A stretch of 64,000 nt of DNA from DAHUXN01 sp963811805 (lineage in GTDB: Bacteria > Acidobacteriota > Terriglobia > Acidiferrales > UBA7541). Shown one piece after another: positions 54,858 to 64,000 of the stretch. A program made the translations under genes and the position numbers. The DNA lies in contig CAWESU010000001.1 of NCBI GenBank assembly GCA_963811805.1, positions 1,922,001 to 1,986,000 of the forward strand. Reading direction: 5' to 3'. The notes under the pieces were generated by a model. That model saw nothing but the letters and a program-made list of their open reading frames with translations. It was not told the DNA's origin and ran no database searches. The first letter of the stretch is position 1, and each line of letters starts with the position of its first letter.

Positions 54858-55711
54858 GCTCCTATACACCCCGAAAATACTGGACTAACTTAGCCGAGAA
54901 CTACGGCCAGGAAGATGGACAAGGCTTCTCGCCAATACTCCATCCAGGGGCTCCGGAGTGGTTTAATTTGCGAGTCGACAGTCTGCAGGAGCGCGCTTGG
55001 TTGCGCGCGCTGTCACTTTGCGGATTGCATAAGGGAGCTTCGATACTCGACGTGGGATGCGGCACAGGGCGCTGGGTTCGTCGCTATTCTCGGATAGGAT
55101 ACTCTCCCATAGGCTTGGACGGCTCGCTTTCAATGTTGAGGAGAGCCATCGAACTAAGAACACTCACACCGCTGGTTGGCGGGGAATCGCAGTTGCTTCC
55201 ATTTGGGGACCAAAGCTTCGATTGCGTCTCCGTCATCACGGTGATTCAGCATATCCCGGAGCCCGAACAACAGCGAGCAATTAAGGAAGTGGTCCGAGTG
55301 ATACGGCAAGGAGGATATCTGATTCTCTTGGAGGTTATTCGTGGACGCGCAGCGCACGTTGTTTCCCACCAGCCCTTCGAGTGGATCGAGCGTGTGCAGG
55401 CTTGCGGACCAGAACTGATTTCATGGTTCGGTCAGGAATTTCTTCTCTTCGACCGAATGATTACGGGAGCCGCCTCCCTGAGCAAGGCAATTTTCTTCCT
55501 TGCCCAAAGAGACAGTTTGCCTGGGTCCCCCGGGGATCCCGAAACCGAGTCAAAGTTTGGTCAATTGGTCAAGCGATTGTACTGGGGGGCGAGGCGGATT
55601 TCCGTGGGCTTCTCCGCTCGGACGGAGCCGCTCGCAGATCGAATTTGCCCGCCTGATTGGGCCACCCATGGGGCGTTTGTCTTTCGAAAGCCCTTGGAAC
55701 GGCGGCCATGA
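54854..55711 (+). CDS. SAM-dependent methyltransferase
   Basis: A 285-residue class I enzyme. ASILDVGCGTGRWVRRYSR is motif I, IGLDGSLSMLRRA motif II, and LPFGDQSFDCVSVITVIQHI the catalytic strand. HQPFEWIERVQACG near residue 175 is probably part of the acceptor pocket. ATGA overlaps on both sides place it in the coupled block from 50.5 to 56.8 kb. Confidence 0.85.
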   Translation: MSSYTPRKYWTNLAENYGQEDGQGFSPILHPGAPEWFNLRVDSLQERAWLRALSLCGLHKGASILDVGCGTGRWVRRYSRIGYSPIGLDGSLSMLRRAIELRTLTPLVGGESQLLPFGDQSFDCVSVITVIQHIPEPEQQRAIKEVVRVIRQGGYLILLEVIRGRAAHVVSHQPFEWIERVQACGPELISWFGQEFLLFDRMITGAASLSKAIFFLAQRDSLPGSPGDPETESKFGQLVKRLYWGARRISVGFSARTEPLADRICPPDWATHGAFVFRKPLERRP

Positions 55712-56811
55712 TCCTTGGACTTTTTCCGGGGCTGGCGAGTGTCGGCGGAGTTCAGCTGGCGGGGCGGCAGACGGCGGCGGCGTCGAGTGCGATTGCGGCC
55801 GAGCGTGGCTGGGCATGTGTTTTCCTGAGCCTCAACGACGCGCGAGGAGAACACGAAGCGACCGTTGCAGAGCTACCTTTCCGTTTCATGGGATTCGGAC
55901 GGCAGAAGCAGAGGTTCCTTTTCAATGCGCTCTCACTCGCGCGCGAAAAACCGAAGCTGGTTTTTGCGGCCCATCCGAACCTCGCGCCCATTGCCGGGGC
56001 GATGAAAGCGATGTGCAGAGATACGCGAACCATCGTGGGAGCGCACGGCGTGGAGATTTGGCAGCCGTTGCCGGCCATTCGACGAAGAATGCTGCGGCGC
56101 GCCGATCTGGTAACAGCTCCGAGTTCAGATACTGCGCGACGGCTGGCGCGAATTCAAGGTGTGCCGGAGGAAAAGATACGCAAGCTTCCGTGGCCGCTCG
56201 ATCCAGAGTTCGCGGCATTCGCCGAATGCGCTGACAAACTTCCGCGGCCGGAGGGATTTCCGCGTGGGCAGGTCGTATTGTCGGTTGGGCGTTGGGCGGC
56301 GGACGAGCGTTACAAAGGTGCTGATCTGCTGATTCAAGCGATCGCCGAGCTTGCGCACGACTTTTCGGAGCTTCACCTTGTTTTGGCCGGCTCAGGCGAC
56401 GACCTCCCGCGGTTGAAACAACAGGCGCGAAACTCGGGGGCGTCGGGGCGGGTTCACTTTGTGACGGACCTCTCGCGCAAGGAGCTTGCGGCTTGTTACG
56501 CTGGCGCTGACATCTTCGCGTTGCCAAGCACAGGGGAGGGTTTTGGGCTGGTTTTCCTCGAGGCCATGGCCTTTGGAAAGCCCGTGATTGGGGTGAATGT
56601 CGGGGGCATTCCAGACGTGGTGGAAAGTGGCCGCGAAGGGTTGTTGATTGAGCCGACGACGGCAGCAATTTCGGTTGCTCTTAGGCGCTTGCTTTCCGAT
56701 CCGCGTCTGCGAGAAGAATTGGGAGCGCGCGGCAGGCAGCGAGCAAACGGCGAGTTCACGTTCCAGAATTTCCAACGACGGTTACTGGCTATCCTGAACG
56801 AGATCGCCTGA
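55708..56811 (+). CDS. family 4 glycosyltransferase
   Basis: A 367-residue enzyme. MILGLFPGLASVGGVQLAGR begins it. VLSVGRWAADERYKGADLLI, LVLAGSGDDLPRLKQQ and FALPSTGEGFGLVFLEAMAF show the GT4 donor site. I chose ATG 55708, overlapping the methyltransferase stop, over the longer frame because it opens with the GT4 strand-loop. Confidence 0.9.
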   Translation: MILGLFPGLASVGGVQLAGRQTAAASSAIAAERGWACVFLSLNDARGEHEATVAELPFRFMGFGRQKQRFLFNALSLAREKPKLVFAAHPNLAPIAGAMKAMCRDTRTIVGAHGVEIWQPLPAIRRRMLRRADLVTAPSSDTARRLARIQGVPEEKIRKLPWPLDPEFAAFAECADKLPRPEGFPRGQVVLSVGRWAADERYKGADLLIQAIAELAHDFSELHLVLAGSGDDLPRLKQQARNSGASGRVHFVTDLSRKELAACYAGADIFALPSTGEGFGLVFLEAMAFGKPVIGVNVGGIPDVVESGREGLLIEPTTAAISVALRRLLSDPRLREELGARGRQRANGEFTFQNFQRRLLAILNEIA

Positions 56812-56845
56812 AAATTCTGCAGCGGAGAGCCAAACGGGCTGAGCC

Positions 56846-58054
56846 ATGAAAATATTGAAGACAGCCCAAGCCTATTATCCATTTCAGGAAAAGGGCGGGC
56901 CTGTCGTAAAAGTTCGAGCGATCGCGCTTGGTTTGGCGCAGCGCGGGCATTCCGTCGCGATATTGACGCCAGACTGGGGATTTCAGCCGTCGATGGCTCC
57001 CATGATGGCCGCAGAAAAATGCCGTTGGGGCTGGTGCGCGCAGGAGCAAGGCGTAAAGGCGATTTTCCTGCGCGGCGCGGGACACTATCGCACCCTATCG
57101 CTAAACCCGGGTATGGTAAGCTTTTCCCGGGCATCTCTCGGGGACTTCGACGTCGTTCATCTGTATGGTCTGTACGACTTGCTTGGGCCCACCGTGGCTT
57201 TTTTTTGCCGGAGGAATCATATCCCTTATGTTGTGGAGCCCATGGGGATGTTCCGGCCAATTGTCCGCAACATTGGTTTGAAGAAAGCTTACCATCGGGT
57301 TTTGGGAAAACGCCTTCTTGATGGGGCTCACCGGCTGATCGCTACGTCGGATCAGGAAAAGCGGGAGCTTGTCGAGGGAGGAGTCGAACCTGGGCGAGTT
57401 ATCGTGCGGCGAAATGGCGTGGAAATTCCGCAGTCGGTTCCAGAGCGTGGTGTGTTTCGCGAGGAATGGCAGATTCCCTCACGAGCGAAAATGGTGCTTT
57501 ATCTCGGGCGTTTGGAGCCGAAGAAGAGTCCGGAATTGCTCGTAGAAGCCTTTGCGCAATGGCGCAAAACATCGCAATTTGGAGCAAATTCCGTGCTCGT
57601 CATTGCCGGTCCTGAGCACGATCGCGCATATTCGGCCCAGGTTAAATCGTGGGCGTCATCGTTAAGGATTACGGATGCGGTTCGCTTCACCGGCCCGCTT
57701 TACGAGGAGCGAAAGTGGGCTGCATACCGCGACGCAGACCTGTTTGTCCTCCCTTCGCAAAATGAGAACTTCGGCAACTCCGCCGCGGAGGCGATGGCCT
57801 GCGGGACGCCGGTGATCGTCACGGACCAGTGCGGCATTGCTCCGATCATCAAAGGCAGGGCCGGTCTCATCGTTTCGCACGATTCGGCTTCGATTGCAGC
57901 TGCGCTGAAGATTGGGCTCGAGGACGAAGATGCCGCGGCGCGATTTCGCAATGCCTGTCCGCTGGTCGTGAAGGAATTATCGTGGGACGAGCCAATTTCT
58001 GAAATGGTAGAAATATATCGTGAGGCCTTAACGGAAAGCCTCGGAACGAGGTAA
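56846..58054 (+). CDS. family 4 glycosyltransferase
   Basis: A 402-residue enzyme. KTAQAYYPFQEKGGPVVKVR is the N-terminal glycine loop. MVLYLGRLEPKKSPELLVEA, IAGPEHDRAYSAQVKSW and VLPSQNENFGNSAAEAMACG (ENxxxxxxxE) follow. It begins 34 bases after the previous stop. It is the fourth GT4-type gene in a row, interleaved with methyltransferases, so the repeat unit has several sugars. Confidence 0.9.
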   Translation: MKILKTAQAYYPFQEKGGPVVKVRAIALGLAQRGHSVAILTPDWGFQPSMAPMMAAEKCRWGWCAQEQGVKAIFLRGAGHYRTLSLNPGMVSFSRASLGDFDVVHLYGLYDLLGPTVAFFCRRNHIPYVVEPMGMFRPIVRNIGLKKAYHRVLGKRLLDGAHRLIATSDQEKRELVEGGVEPGRVIVRRNGVEIPQSVPERGVFREEWQIPSRAKMVLYLGRLEPKKSPELLVEAFAQWRKTSQFGANSVLVIAGPEHDRAYSAQVKSWASSLRITDAVRFTGPLYEERKWAAYRDADLFVLPSQNENFGNSAAEAMACGTPVIVTDQCGIAPIIKGRAGLIVSHDSASIAAALKIGLEDEDAAARFRNACPLVVKELSWDEPISEMVEIYREALTESLGTR

Positions 58055-58075
58055 CTCTAAACAAACAGTTTAGCT

Positions 58076-60043
58076 ATGTGCGGAATCTGTGGAATCATCG
58101 GCAGCGATAATCGAATGGAAGCCGTTGAGCGCCTCGATCGCATGATGCGGGCGATGACGCATCGCGGCCCGGACGGGGAAGGGATTTTTACGACCGCGCG
58201 TGCAGCCATCGGCATGCGGCGATTGAGCATTATCGATCTCCCCGGAGGACAGCAGCCGATTTGGAACGAGTCGGGTACGCTGGCCGTTGTTTTTAACGGT
58301 GAAATTTACAATTTTCGCGAACTGCGCCGTTCGCTCGAGAGTGCCAGCCACGTCTTCCGCACCCAGTCGGATACGGAAACCATAATCCACGCGTACGAGG
58401 AGTGGGGCCGTGACTGCGTGCTGCACCTCCGAGGGATGTTTGCCTTTGCCATCGTGGAAACGCCGGATGGCAAGACGAATCCGGGTCGACGCGTTTTTCT
58501 GGCGCGCGACCACATGGGCATCAAGCCGCTTTATTACGGGGTGGCGGACGGTAACTTCTTCTTTGCGTCCGAGGTGCGAGCGCTACTGGCCAGCGGACGC
58601 TTCGCGCGGCGCCTTTCTGCCTCTGCGGTTTCCAGTTATCTATCGTTCGGCGCAGTGGGCGAGCCCGTAACGTTGATCGAGGGAGTCCGCTCGGTCCCGC
58701 CGGGGCATTACGGTTATGTTTCTTGCGACGACCCTTCTGCGTCGTTTCGGCCAGAGCCCTATTGGAATGCTGCTGAGTCGACCAAATCTCCCTTCATAAG
58801 CTCGCAGGAAAACCCGGCGACCCAAGTGCGCGCGTTACTGGAAGACTCCGTAAGGCACCACTTACTGGCGGACGTGCCGTTGGGCATTTTCTTAAGCAGC
58901 GGCATCGATTCAACAGCCATCGCCGCAATTGCAAGCAGAGAGCACTCCCGAGTCAAAACGTTTACTGTGGCGTTTTCCGAGGAAGAATTCAGCGAAGGAG
59001 CAACAGCTCGCGCCACGGCGAAAGCCCTGGGGACAGACCATTCTGAATTTCTGCTCACTGCGGAAGAGATGCGCCTCCGGCTGGACGAAGCGATCGCGGC
59101 GTTCGATCAGCCGAGCGCGGACGGCATTAACACGTATTTCGTTTCGTGGGCGGCGCGGCAAGCCGGTCTGAAAGTGGCGCTATCCGGCCTGGGCAGTGAC
59201 GAGCTCTTCGGAGGGTACAGCACCTTCTCGGCGACGCCTCGAATCGCGGCCCTTGCGGCCGGTGCCCGGTATACGCCGGTGTTTGTTCGAAAGGCGGTTG
59301 CGAAACTCGCGCTCTTCGTTGCGGGAGGCGCGGGACGACCCGACACAATACGGAAAGCGAGTGCTGCGTTCCTGCGGCCTTCCGAATTTCCTCATCCGTA
59401 TTTTTTCACCCGGATGCTTTTCCCGCCGCAAGACGTGAAGCTGCTGCTGCGGAACGCTCCTGCTACCTCGGCGGATTCGGAATGGTGGCAGTGGTTGTCT
59501 AGCGCGGCAGCGGAGACCGCCCGTTTGGACGCGTTCACTTCCGTTTCCTGGCTGGAAACCCGCTCGTATCTTGTTGACATGCTTCTTCGAGACACGGATA
59601 CGATGAGCATGTGCCATTCGCTCGAGGTTCGCGTGCCGTTTCTCGATGATTCGCTGGTGAGAACGGTGCTCAGTTGTACCGAAACAGTAAAGAACAATGG
59701 CGGGCGAAAAGCCCTCCTGATTGAGGCGATTCGGGATCTGCTCCCCGCTACCGCAATGCAGCAGCCGAAGCGCACATTTACTCTGCCCTGGGAGATTTGG
59801 CTGCGCGGACCCTTGCGAGCGCAAGTGGAATTTGGGCTGAGCAACTGTGACTCTGCCGTCGGGTCGATCATCGACATAGAAGCAGTGAAAAAGGTGTGGA
59901 AGGACTTCCTCGCGGGCCGCACGAGCTGGTCGCGGCCGTGGAGTATTTTTGTTTTGAACCAATGGGCGAGACGGAACTTGGCAAGCGCTTCAGACATGAA
60001 GGCACCCGTGAACGACAAGGCTGCGGCTCCGGCGATCCTCTAG
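58076..60043 (+). CDS. asnB: asparagine synthase-type amidotransferase (glutamine-hydrolysing)
   Basis: A 655-residue enzyme. The Ntn glutaminase begins at C2 (MCGICGIIG) with RGPDGEG, GMRRLSIIDLPGGQQP and VVFNGEIYN. The synthase domain has the PP-loop FLSSGIDSTAIAAIASRE and ALSGLGSDELFGGY. Copies in polysaccharide loci often amidate sugar acids rather than aspartate; that is inferred from location. The carbamoyltransferase gene follows 45 bases later, an arrangement typical of exopolysaccharide clusters. Confidence 0.92.
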   Translation: MCGICGIIGSDNRMEAVERLDRMMRAMTHRGPDGEGIFTTARAAIGMRRLSIIDLPGGQQPIWNESGTLAVVFNGEIYNFRELRRSLESASHVFRTQSDTETIIHAYEEWGRDCVLHLRGMFAFAIVETPDGKTNPGRRVFLARDHMGIKPLYYGVADGNFFFASEVRALLASGRFARRLSASAVSSYLSFGAVGEPVTLIEGVRSVPPGHYGYVSCDDPSASFRPEPYWNAAESTKSPFISSQENPATQVRALLEDSVRHHLLADVPLGIFLSSGIDSTAIAAIASREHSRVKTFTVAFSEEEFSEGATARATAKALGTDHSEFLLTAEEMRLRLDEAIAAFDQPSADGINTYFVSWAARQAGLKVALSGLGSDELFGGYSTFSATPRIAALAAGARYTPVFVRKAVAKLALFVAGGAGRPDTIRKASAAFLRPSEFPHPYFFTRMLFPPQDVKLLLRNAPATSADSEWWQWLSSAAAETARLDAFTSVSWLETRSYLVDMLLRDTDTMSMCHSLEVRVPFLDDSLVRTVLSCTETVKNNGGRKALLIEAIRDLLPATAMQQPKRTFTLPWEIWLRGPLRAQVEFGLSNCDSAVGSIIDIEAVKKVWKDFLAGRTSWSRPWSIFVLNQWARRNLASASDMKAPVNDKAAAPAIL

Positions 60044-60088
60044 GGCAGAGGATCTCCAGGGCAAAAGGAGAAGCAGGGCAGGCAACCG

Positions 60089-61873
60089 ATGATCATCTTG
60101 GGAATCAACGCGTATCATGCGAACGCGTCGGCGGCAATCATCGTAGATGGCCGACTGATGGCCGCTGTCGAGGAAGAACGCCTCAATCGCATCAAATATG
60201 CGGCTGGCCTACCGAGCAGAGCGGTTCAGTATTGCTTGCAGGCGGCGGGGGTCCCGCTTTCCGAGGTGGACCACATCGCACTGCCTCGCGATCCGTGGGC
60301 GCGGCTGGGAACAAAGCTGCGCTTTGCGCTGCATATGCCTCGTTTTGCCATGGAACGCGCCAAGGTCGCCGTTCGTTTTCGCGGAATCAAACAAGAGCTG
60401 GCCGCGGCATTGGACGTCGATCCAAAGAGCATTCGGGCGCAGTTTCATCGCATCGAACATCATCGCGCGCACTTAGCCAGTACGTTTTTCGTCTCGCCAT
60501 TCGAGCGCGCGGCTGTGCTATCTGCCGACGGTCTGGGAGACTTTGCCAGTACGATGTGGGGTGTTGGCGAAGGCCCGAACCTTCGCATTGAAGGGTCTGT
60601 TGCGTTTCCTCACTCGCTGGGAATGTTTTATACGGCGATGACCCAGTATCTTGGCTTCCGGAAATTCGGCGACGAATACAAGGTCATGGGCTTGGCCGCG
60701 TACGGTTCACCGACGTATCGGGAGGAATTTCGCGACATCGTGCAGGAAGAGAAACCCCTCGGCGTGCGGCTCAATCTTCGCTACTTCACGCATCACAAAT
60801 CCGGCCCGGAAATGACGTGGAAGCAGTCGGACGAAACTCCGGTGGTTGGAAGCCTTTTTTCGACGCACCTTGAACAGCGGTTCGGTCCTGCGCGGGCTCC
60901 GGAACAGCCCATCGAGAGCCGTCACAAGGACTTCGCCGCGAGCATGCAAGCACGCCTGGAAGAAGTGCTGCTGGCCAACGTGAATGCCCTTCATCAGAGA
61001 ACAAAAGCGAAGACGCTGTGCCTTGCGGGCGGAGTGGCCTTCAACTGCATTGCCAACGGCAAAATCCTGGAACGTACGCCGTTCGAACGCGTCTATGTAC
61101 AGCCCGCGGCTGGGGATGGTGGCCTCTCTGTCGGAGCTGCCTTTGCGGTCTATCATCAGACTCTCGGGAGGCCGCGATCTTTTCAGATGGACCATGCGTT
61201 CTGGGGCCCGGGGTTCGAAGCCCCCGAAGTACGCAGTGCTGTTGCGAGCCAGCGTTCGGGAGACACCCAGGTTGCCGAAATGGATGAAGAGGACCTTTTG
61301 CGAGCAACAGCAGCGCACATCGCGCAAGGAAAGGTTGTGGGTTGGTTTCAGGGTCGCGCCGAATGGGGTCCACGCGCGCTCGGAAACCGCAGTATCCTTG
61401 CCGATCCACGGCGTGCTCAGATGAAGGACACTCTGAACCGACGCATCAAACACCGGGAGATCTTTCGTCCGTTTGCGCCTTCAATTATCGAGGAATCCGT
61501 GGGAGAATATTTCGAGCAAACGCACCCATCGCCTTTCATGACGTTCGCGTATCCCGTGCGCGAGTCGAAGCGTGCGGTGATTCCCGCCCCAACGCACGTC
61601 GACGGTACGGCCCGTTTGCAGACCGTCAATCGCAATTCGCATCCGTTGTATTGGCGGCTGCTTCGGACGTTCGGCGACCTGAGTGGCGTGCCGGTTCTTC
61701 TGAATACTTCGTTTAACGACAACGAGCCGATTGTTTGCCGCCCACAAGAAGCTGTGGCTTGTTTTGAACGCACCAAGATGGACGTTTTGGTTCTGGGGAA
61801 CTTTATTCTGGAGAAAAAGTCGACTGAGAAATTGGACGATGCAACTTCCGCCGAAGTGCTGGGTTGGAGGTAG
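60089..61873 (+). CDS. carbamoyltransferase (NodU/TobZ family)
   Basis: A 594-residue enzyme that carbamoylates a hydroxyl of a sugar using carbamoyl phosphate and ATP. The N-terminal Kae1-like domain has LGINAYHANASAAIIVDG, AAVEEERLNRIK and the metal-binding HHRAHLAST. The ATP site reads LCLAGGVAFNCIANGKI. The C-terminal domain has FQGRAEWGPRALGNRSILAD and LLNTSFNDNEPIVCRP. It suggests a carbamoylated sugar in the exported glycan. Confidence 0.93.
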   Translation: MIILGINAYHANASAAIIVDGRLMAAVEEERLNRIKYAAGLPSRAVQYCLQAAGVPLSEVDHIALPRDPWARLGTKLRFALHMPRFAMERAKVAVRFRGIKQELAAALDVDPKSIRAQFHRIEHHRAHLASTFFVSPFERAAVLSADGLGDFASTMWGVGEGPNLRIEGSVAFPHSLGMFYTAMTQYLGFRKFGDEYKVMGLAAYGSPTYREEFRDIVQEEKPLGVRLNLRYFTHHKSGPEMTWKQSDETPVVGSLFSTHLEQRFGPARAPEQPIESRHKDFAASMQARLEEVLLANVNALHQRTKAKTLCLAGGVAFNCIANGKILERTPFERVYVQPAAGDGGLSVGAAFAVYHQTLGRPRSFQMDHAFWGPGFEAPEVRSAVASQRSGDTQVAEMDEEDLLRATAAHIAQGKVVGWFQGRAEWGPRALGNRSILADPRRAQMKDTLNRRIKHREIFRPFAPSIIEESVGEYFEQTHPSPFMTFAYPVRESKRAVIPAPTHVDGTARLQTVNRNSHPLYWRLLRTFGDLSGVPVLLNTSFNDNEPIVCRPQEAVACFERTKMDVLVLGNFILEKKSTEKLDDATSAEVLGWR

Positions 61874-61960
61874 TAAGCTCGCGAACGGGTCACAGTCCCT
61901 CATGCGTCCCTCTCGAGGAGCATGCCCAGCAGGCGCTGTGAGTAACTTGGGAAACTCGCT

Positions 61961-63181
61961 GTGCACATTTTACTGTTAAACCAATATTTTCCGCCGGACA
62001 CCTCGGCGACGGCAAAGATAGCCGCATCGGTGGCGAATGCGCTTTCGCAGCGCCACGAGGTTACAGTCCTTGCCGGCCGGCCTTCTTATGACCCTGACGA
62101 GTATCACTCGTTTTCGTTTCTTCGCCGCGAGCAACGCAACGGCATCACGGTGGAGCGCGTAGGTTCTACTGCCTATCCCCGCCACCAAATGCGACGCCGG
62201 GTTGCAAATTATCTGTCTTATGTGTCGTTGGCAGTGCCTCGAGCTCTGGCCATGAAGACAGATTTGATCTTGGCGATGACCGATCCCCCGTTTGCGGGGA
62301 TAGTGGGAGCGACGATTGCGCGGATGAAACGCGTCCCGTTTGTGTACAACATCCGTGATCTTTATCCGGATATGGCGATAGGTGGGGAGATTGTGCGTGC
62401 GAAGAGCTGGGTCGGAGTCTGGGAGAAATTGCACCGCGCTGCGCTTCGGCAAGCCGAGCGTGTGATTGTGCTGGGCGAGGATATGCGTGAGCGCGTCGTT
62501 GCGAAAGGCGTTGATCCCGCCCGTGTCATAGTGGTTCGGGACGGAACTTCCGTTCCGGCGCCGGTCGTACCTGCCGATCATCCTGCGATTCGCGAAATTC
62601 GAGGCTCTGCGGAATTTGTCGTGCTGCACGCAGGAAACTTGGGTTTCTATGGCGCTTGGCCTACGCTTCTCAATGCGGCGAAGATTCTACCAGAGAATGG
62701 CATTCGCCTAGTCTTCATCGGCGATGGAGCCAATCGCAACCAGCTGGAAGAATCGAGCCAGGGATGCCCGATCGTACGTTTCCTGCCGTTTCGTCCAGTG
62801 GACGAAATTCCATGCGTGATGGCCGCTGGCGATCTTCACGTCGTCACGATACGCAGGGGGCTTGGCGGCGTGGTGGTTCCGAGCAAGCTCTATTCAATTC
62901 TTGCCGCGGGCCGCCCTGTTCTCGCGGTCGCTCCGGAAGATACCGATGTGGCGCGCATCGTGCGCCGGGAAGATTGCGGGTTGGTCGTCGATCCGGACAA
63001 ACCGGCGGAAGTCGCCCAGGCTATACAGGCACTAAAAGGTGATCCAGCGCGGCTCGAGGCAATGGGGCGACGCGCCCGCAAAGCGTCAGAGAAATACGCC
63101 AGAGCGGGCGAGCTCGAAAAATTCGTTGGCGTCGTGGAAGAGGCAGCGGCACACTCTCGCGGGACAAGAGGACACTCATAA
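61961..63181 (+). CDS. family 4 glycosyltransferase (WbuB-like)
   Basis: A 406-residue enzyme with a GTG start. ILLLNQYFPPDTSATAKIAA and DLILAMTDPPFAGIVGATIA are typical of WbuB/WcaI enzymes. The donor domain has VVLHAGNLGFYGAWPTLLNA, FIGDGANRNQLEE and GVVVPSKLYSILAAGRPVLA (a SK in place of an E-rich motif). It ends with TAATG, its stop sharing the A of the next start. Confidence 0.88.
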   Translation: MHILLLNQYFPPDTSATAKIAASVANALSQRHEVTVLAGRPSYDPDEYHSFSFLRREQRNGITVERVGSTAYPRHQMRRRVANYLSYVSLAVPRALAMKTDLILAMTDPPFAGIVGATIARMKRVPFVYNIRDLYPDMAIGGEIVRAKSWVGVWEKLHRAALRQAERVIVLGEDMRERVVAKGVDPARVIVVRDGTSVPAPVVPADHPAIREIRGSAEFVVLHAGNLGFYGAWPTLLNAAKILPENGIRLVFIGDGANRNQLEESSQGCPIVRFLPFRPVDEIPCVMAAGDLHVVTIRRGLGGVVVPSKLYSILAAGRPVLAVAPEDTDVARIVRREDCGLVVDPDKPAEVAQAIQALKGDPARLEAMGRRARKASEKYARAGELEKFVGVVEEAAAHSRGTRGHS

Positions 63182-64000
63182 TGTGGAATGGTAAGAAGGT
63201 ATTGGTTACTGGCGGTGCGTCGTTTATTGGTTCGAACTTGGTGGATGCACTGCTGGAGCGCGGCGCGGCGATCCGCGTCGTGGATGATCTTTCGAGCGGC
63301 AGGCTCGAAAACATCGAAGCGCACGTCAAGAGCGAGAAGGTTCGTTTCATCGAGGCGGACTTGCGCGAGCCCGGCGTTGCTCGATCCGTGATGAAAGACA
63401 TTCAGGTGGTCTTTCATCTGGCCGCGGATCACGGTGGCCGAGGGTACGTAGATTTGCACCAGGCTGGACCGGCGTCGAATCTGTTCCTAGATGGAATTGT
63501 TTTTTGGGAGGCGGTCAAAGCAGGAGTGGAAAAGGTCTGCTACGCCTCGTCGGGGTGTGTGTATCCCAATCACATGCAGACGGACACAACGAAGGAAATT
63601 TATCTGAAGGAAGCTGACGTCAAGCCGCCACACGACGCCGACAACATGTACGGCTGGGCGAAGTTGATGGCGGAAATGACGTTGCAGGCCTATCACCGCG
63701 AGTTCAAGCTCGGCGCTGCTTCCTGCCGTTATTTCACGGTCTATGGACCGCGCGGCGTGGAGAATCACGCGGTGATCGCGATGATCGCTCGTGCCTTCGT
63801 AGGCCAGAATCCCTTTGAGATCTGGGGCGATGGTCAACAGATTCGCAACTGGACTTACGTAGACGATATTGTGAGGGGCACCATCTTAGCGGCTGAGAAA
63901 ATCAACGACGGGACCGCGGTGAACTTGGGCACGATGGAGCGCGTTCGCGTCATCGACGCCGCGCAACTCGCTCTCGAATACGCGGGGAAGGAGGCCGATT
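63181..64000 (+). CDS. NAD-dependent sugar-nucleotide epimerase (partial, 3' end beyond window)
   Basis: 273 codons of an extended SDR enzyme. MWNGKKVLVTGGASFIGSNL opens it, in which the usual GAGFIG glycine is Ser (GGASFIG). DDLSSGRLENI, FHLAADHGGRGYVDLH and YASSGCVYPNHM follow. Catalytic Tyr/Lys are in MYGWAKLMAEM, and the NAD half ends at WGDGQQIRNWTYVDDI. The HHGGRG-like loop resembles GDP-mannose 3,5-epimerase-type enzymes. The stop lies outside the window. Confidence 0.85.
   Translation, partial: MWNGKKVLVTGGASFIGSNLVDALLERGAAIRVVDDLSSGRLENIEAHVKSEKVRFIEADLREPGVARSVMKDIQVVFHLAADHGGRGYVDLHQAGPASNLFLDGIVFWEAVKAGVEKVCYASSGCVYPNHMQTDTTKEIYLKEADVKPPHDADNMYGWAKLMAEMTLQAYHREFKLGAASCRYFTVYGPRGVENHAVIAMIARAFVGQNPFEIWGDGQQIRNWTYVDDIVRGTILAAEKINDGTAVNLGTMERVRVIDAAQLALEYAGKEAD

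Noticed and set aside
1..64000. CRISPR array or prophage
   Set aside because: No regularly spaced repeats, cas genes, capsid, terminase or tail genes were seen.

Overview
The window reads as a high-GC Gram-negative chromosome segment, most likely Acidobacteriota. This is an inference from the overall look of the proteins (the MerR regulator, Tat-exported amidase, RHS proteins, IS families and exopolysaccharide genes) and was not tested by any search. There is no rRNA, CRISPR array or prophage structural gene. One tRNA (Pro, GGG) is present.

Region 1 (1-9.5 kb) is ordinary chromosome: a partial polyphosphate kinase, a HIT-like protein that has lost its histidine triad, a choline-monooxygenase-like Rieske oxygenase with an M20 peptidase, surE, tRNA-Pro, a MerR regulator, a Tat-exported amidase and der.

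Region 2 (9.7-28.2 kb) is a nest of mobile DNA. An IS1595-type transposase gene is cut in two. Its first half ends at about 10228 and its second half resumes at about 27763, and the halves rejoin in frame. The 17.5 kb between them behaves as one integrative element, with a tyrosine integrase at its right end and a divergent HTH gene whose -10 box sits inside an inverted repeat. Its cargo starts with a secreted RHS locus. That locus holds an RHS head protein, then a second secreted protein with three lectin-like/IPT repeats fused to the RHS core and a 3D-type (MltA-like) C-terminal domain, then a secreted small protein that could be its immunity partner. A kelch fragment follows. Several further elements sit inside the island: a complete IS3 (with its target duplication and a -1 slippery heptamer), an IS110 remnant, an IS1-like unit with passenger genes and 17-bp terminal repeats, and a complete IS256 with an 8-bp target duplication.

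Region 3 (28.3-39.2 kb) returns to chromosome: a DUF3800 protein, a possible small RNA, thiD, a DinG/XPD-type helicase, the queuosine precursor genes queD-queE-queC with a small membrane protein, a TPR lipoprotein-like secreted protein, and a long coiled-coil protein headed by an intact c-di-GMP-binding PilZ motif.

Region 4 (39.2-64 kb, running off the end) is an exopolysaccharide or O-antigen-like locus. It has a sugar aminotransferase, a Wza-like exporter, a Wzc-like BY-kinase, two O-antigen ligase/polymerase-type membrane proteins, one family 2 and six family-4-like glycosyltransferases, two methyltransferases, two sugar-nucleotide epimerases, an asparagine synthase-type amidotransferase, a TobZ/NodU-type carbamoyltransferase and a truncated acyltransferase. 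Many genes overlap by 4 bases (ATGA/GTGA), so they are probably translated as one coupled operon. No flippase is seen and it may lie beyond the window.
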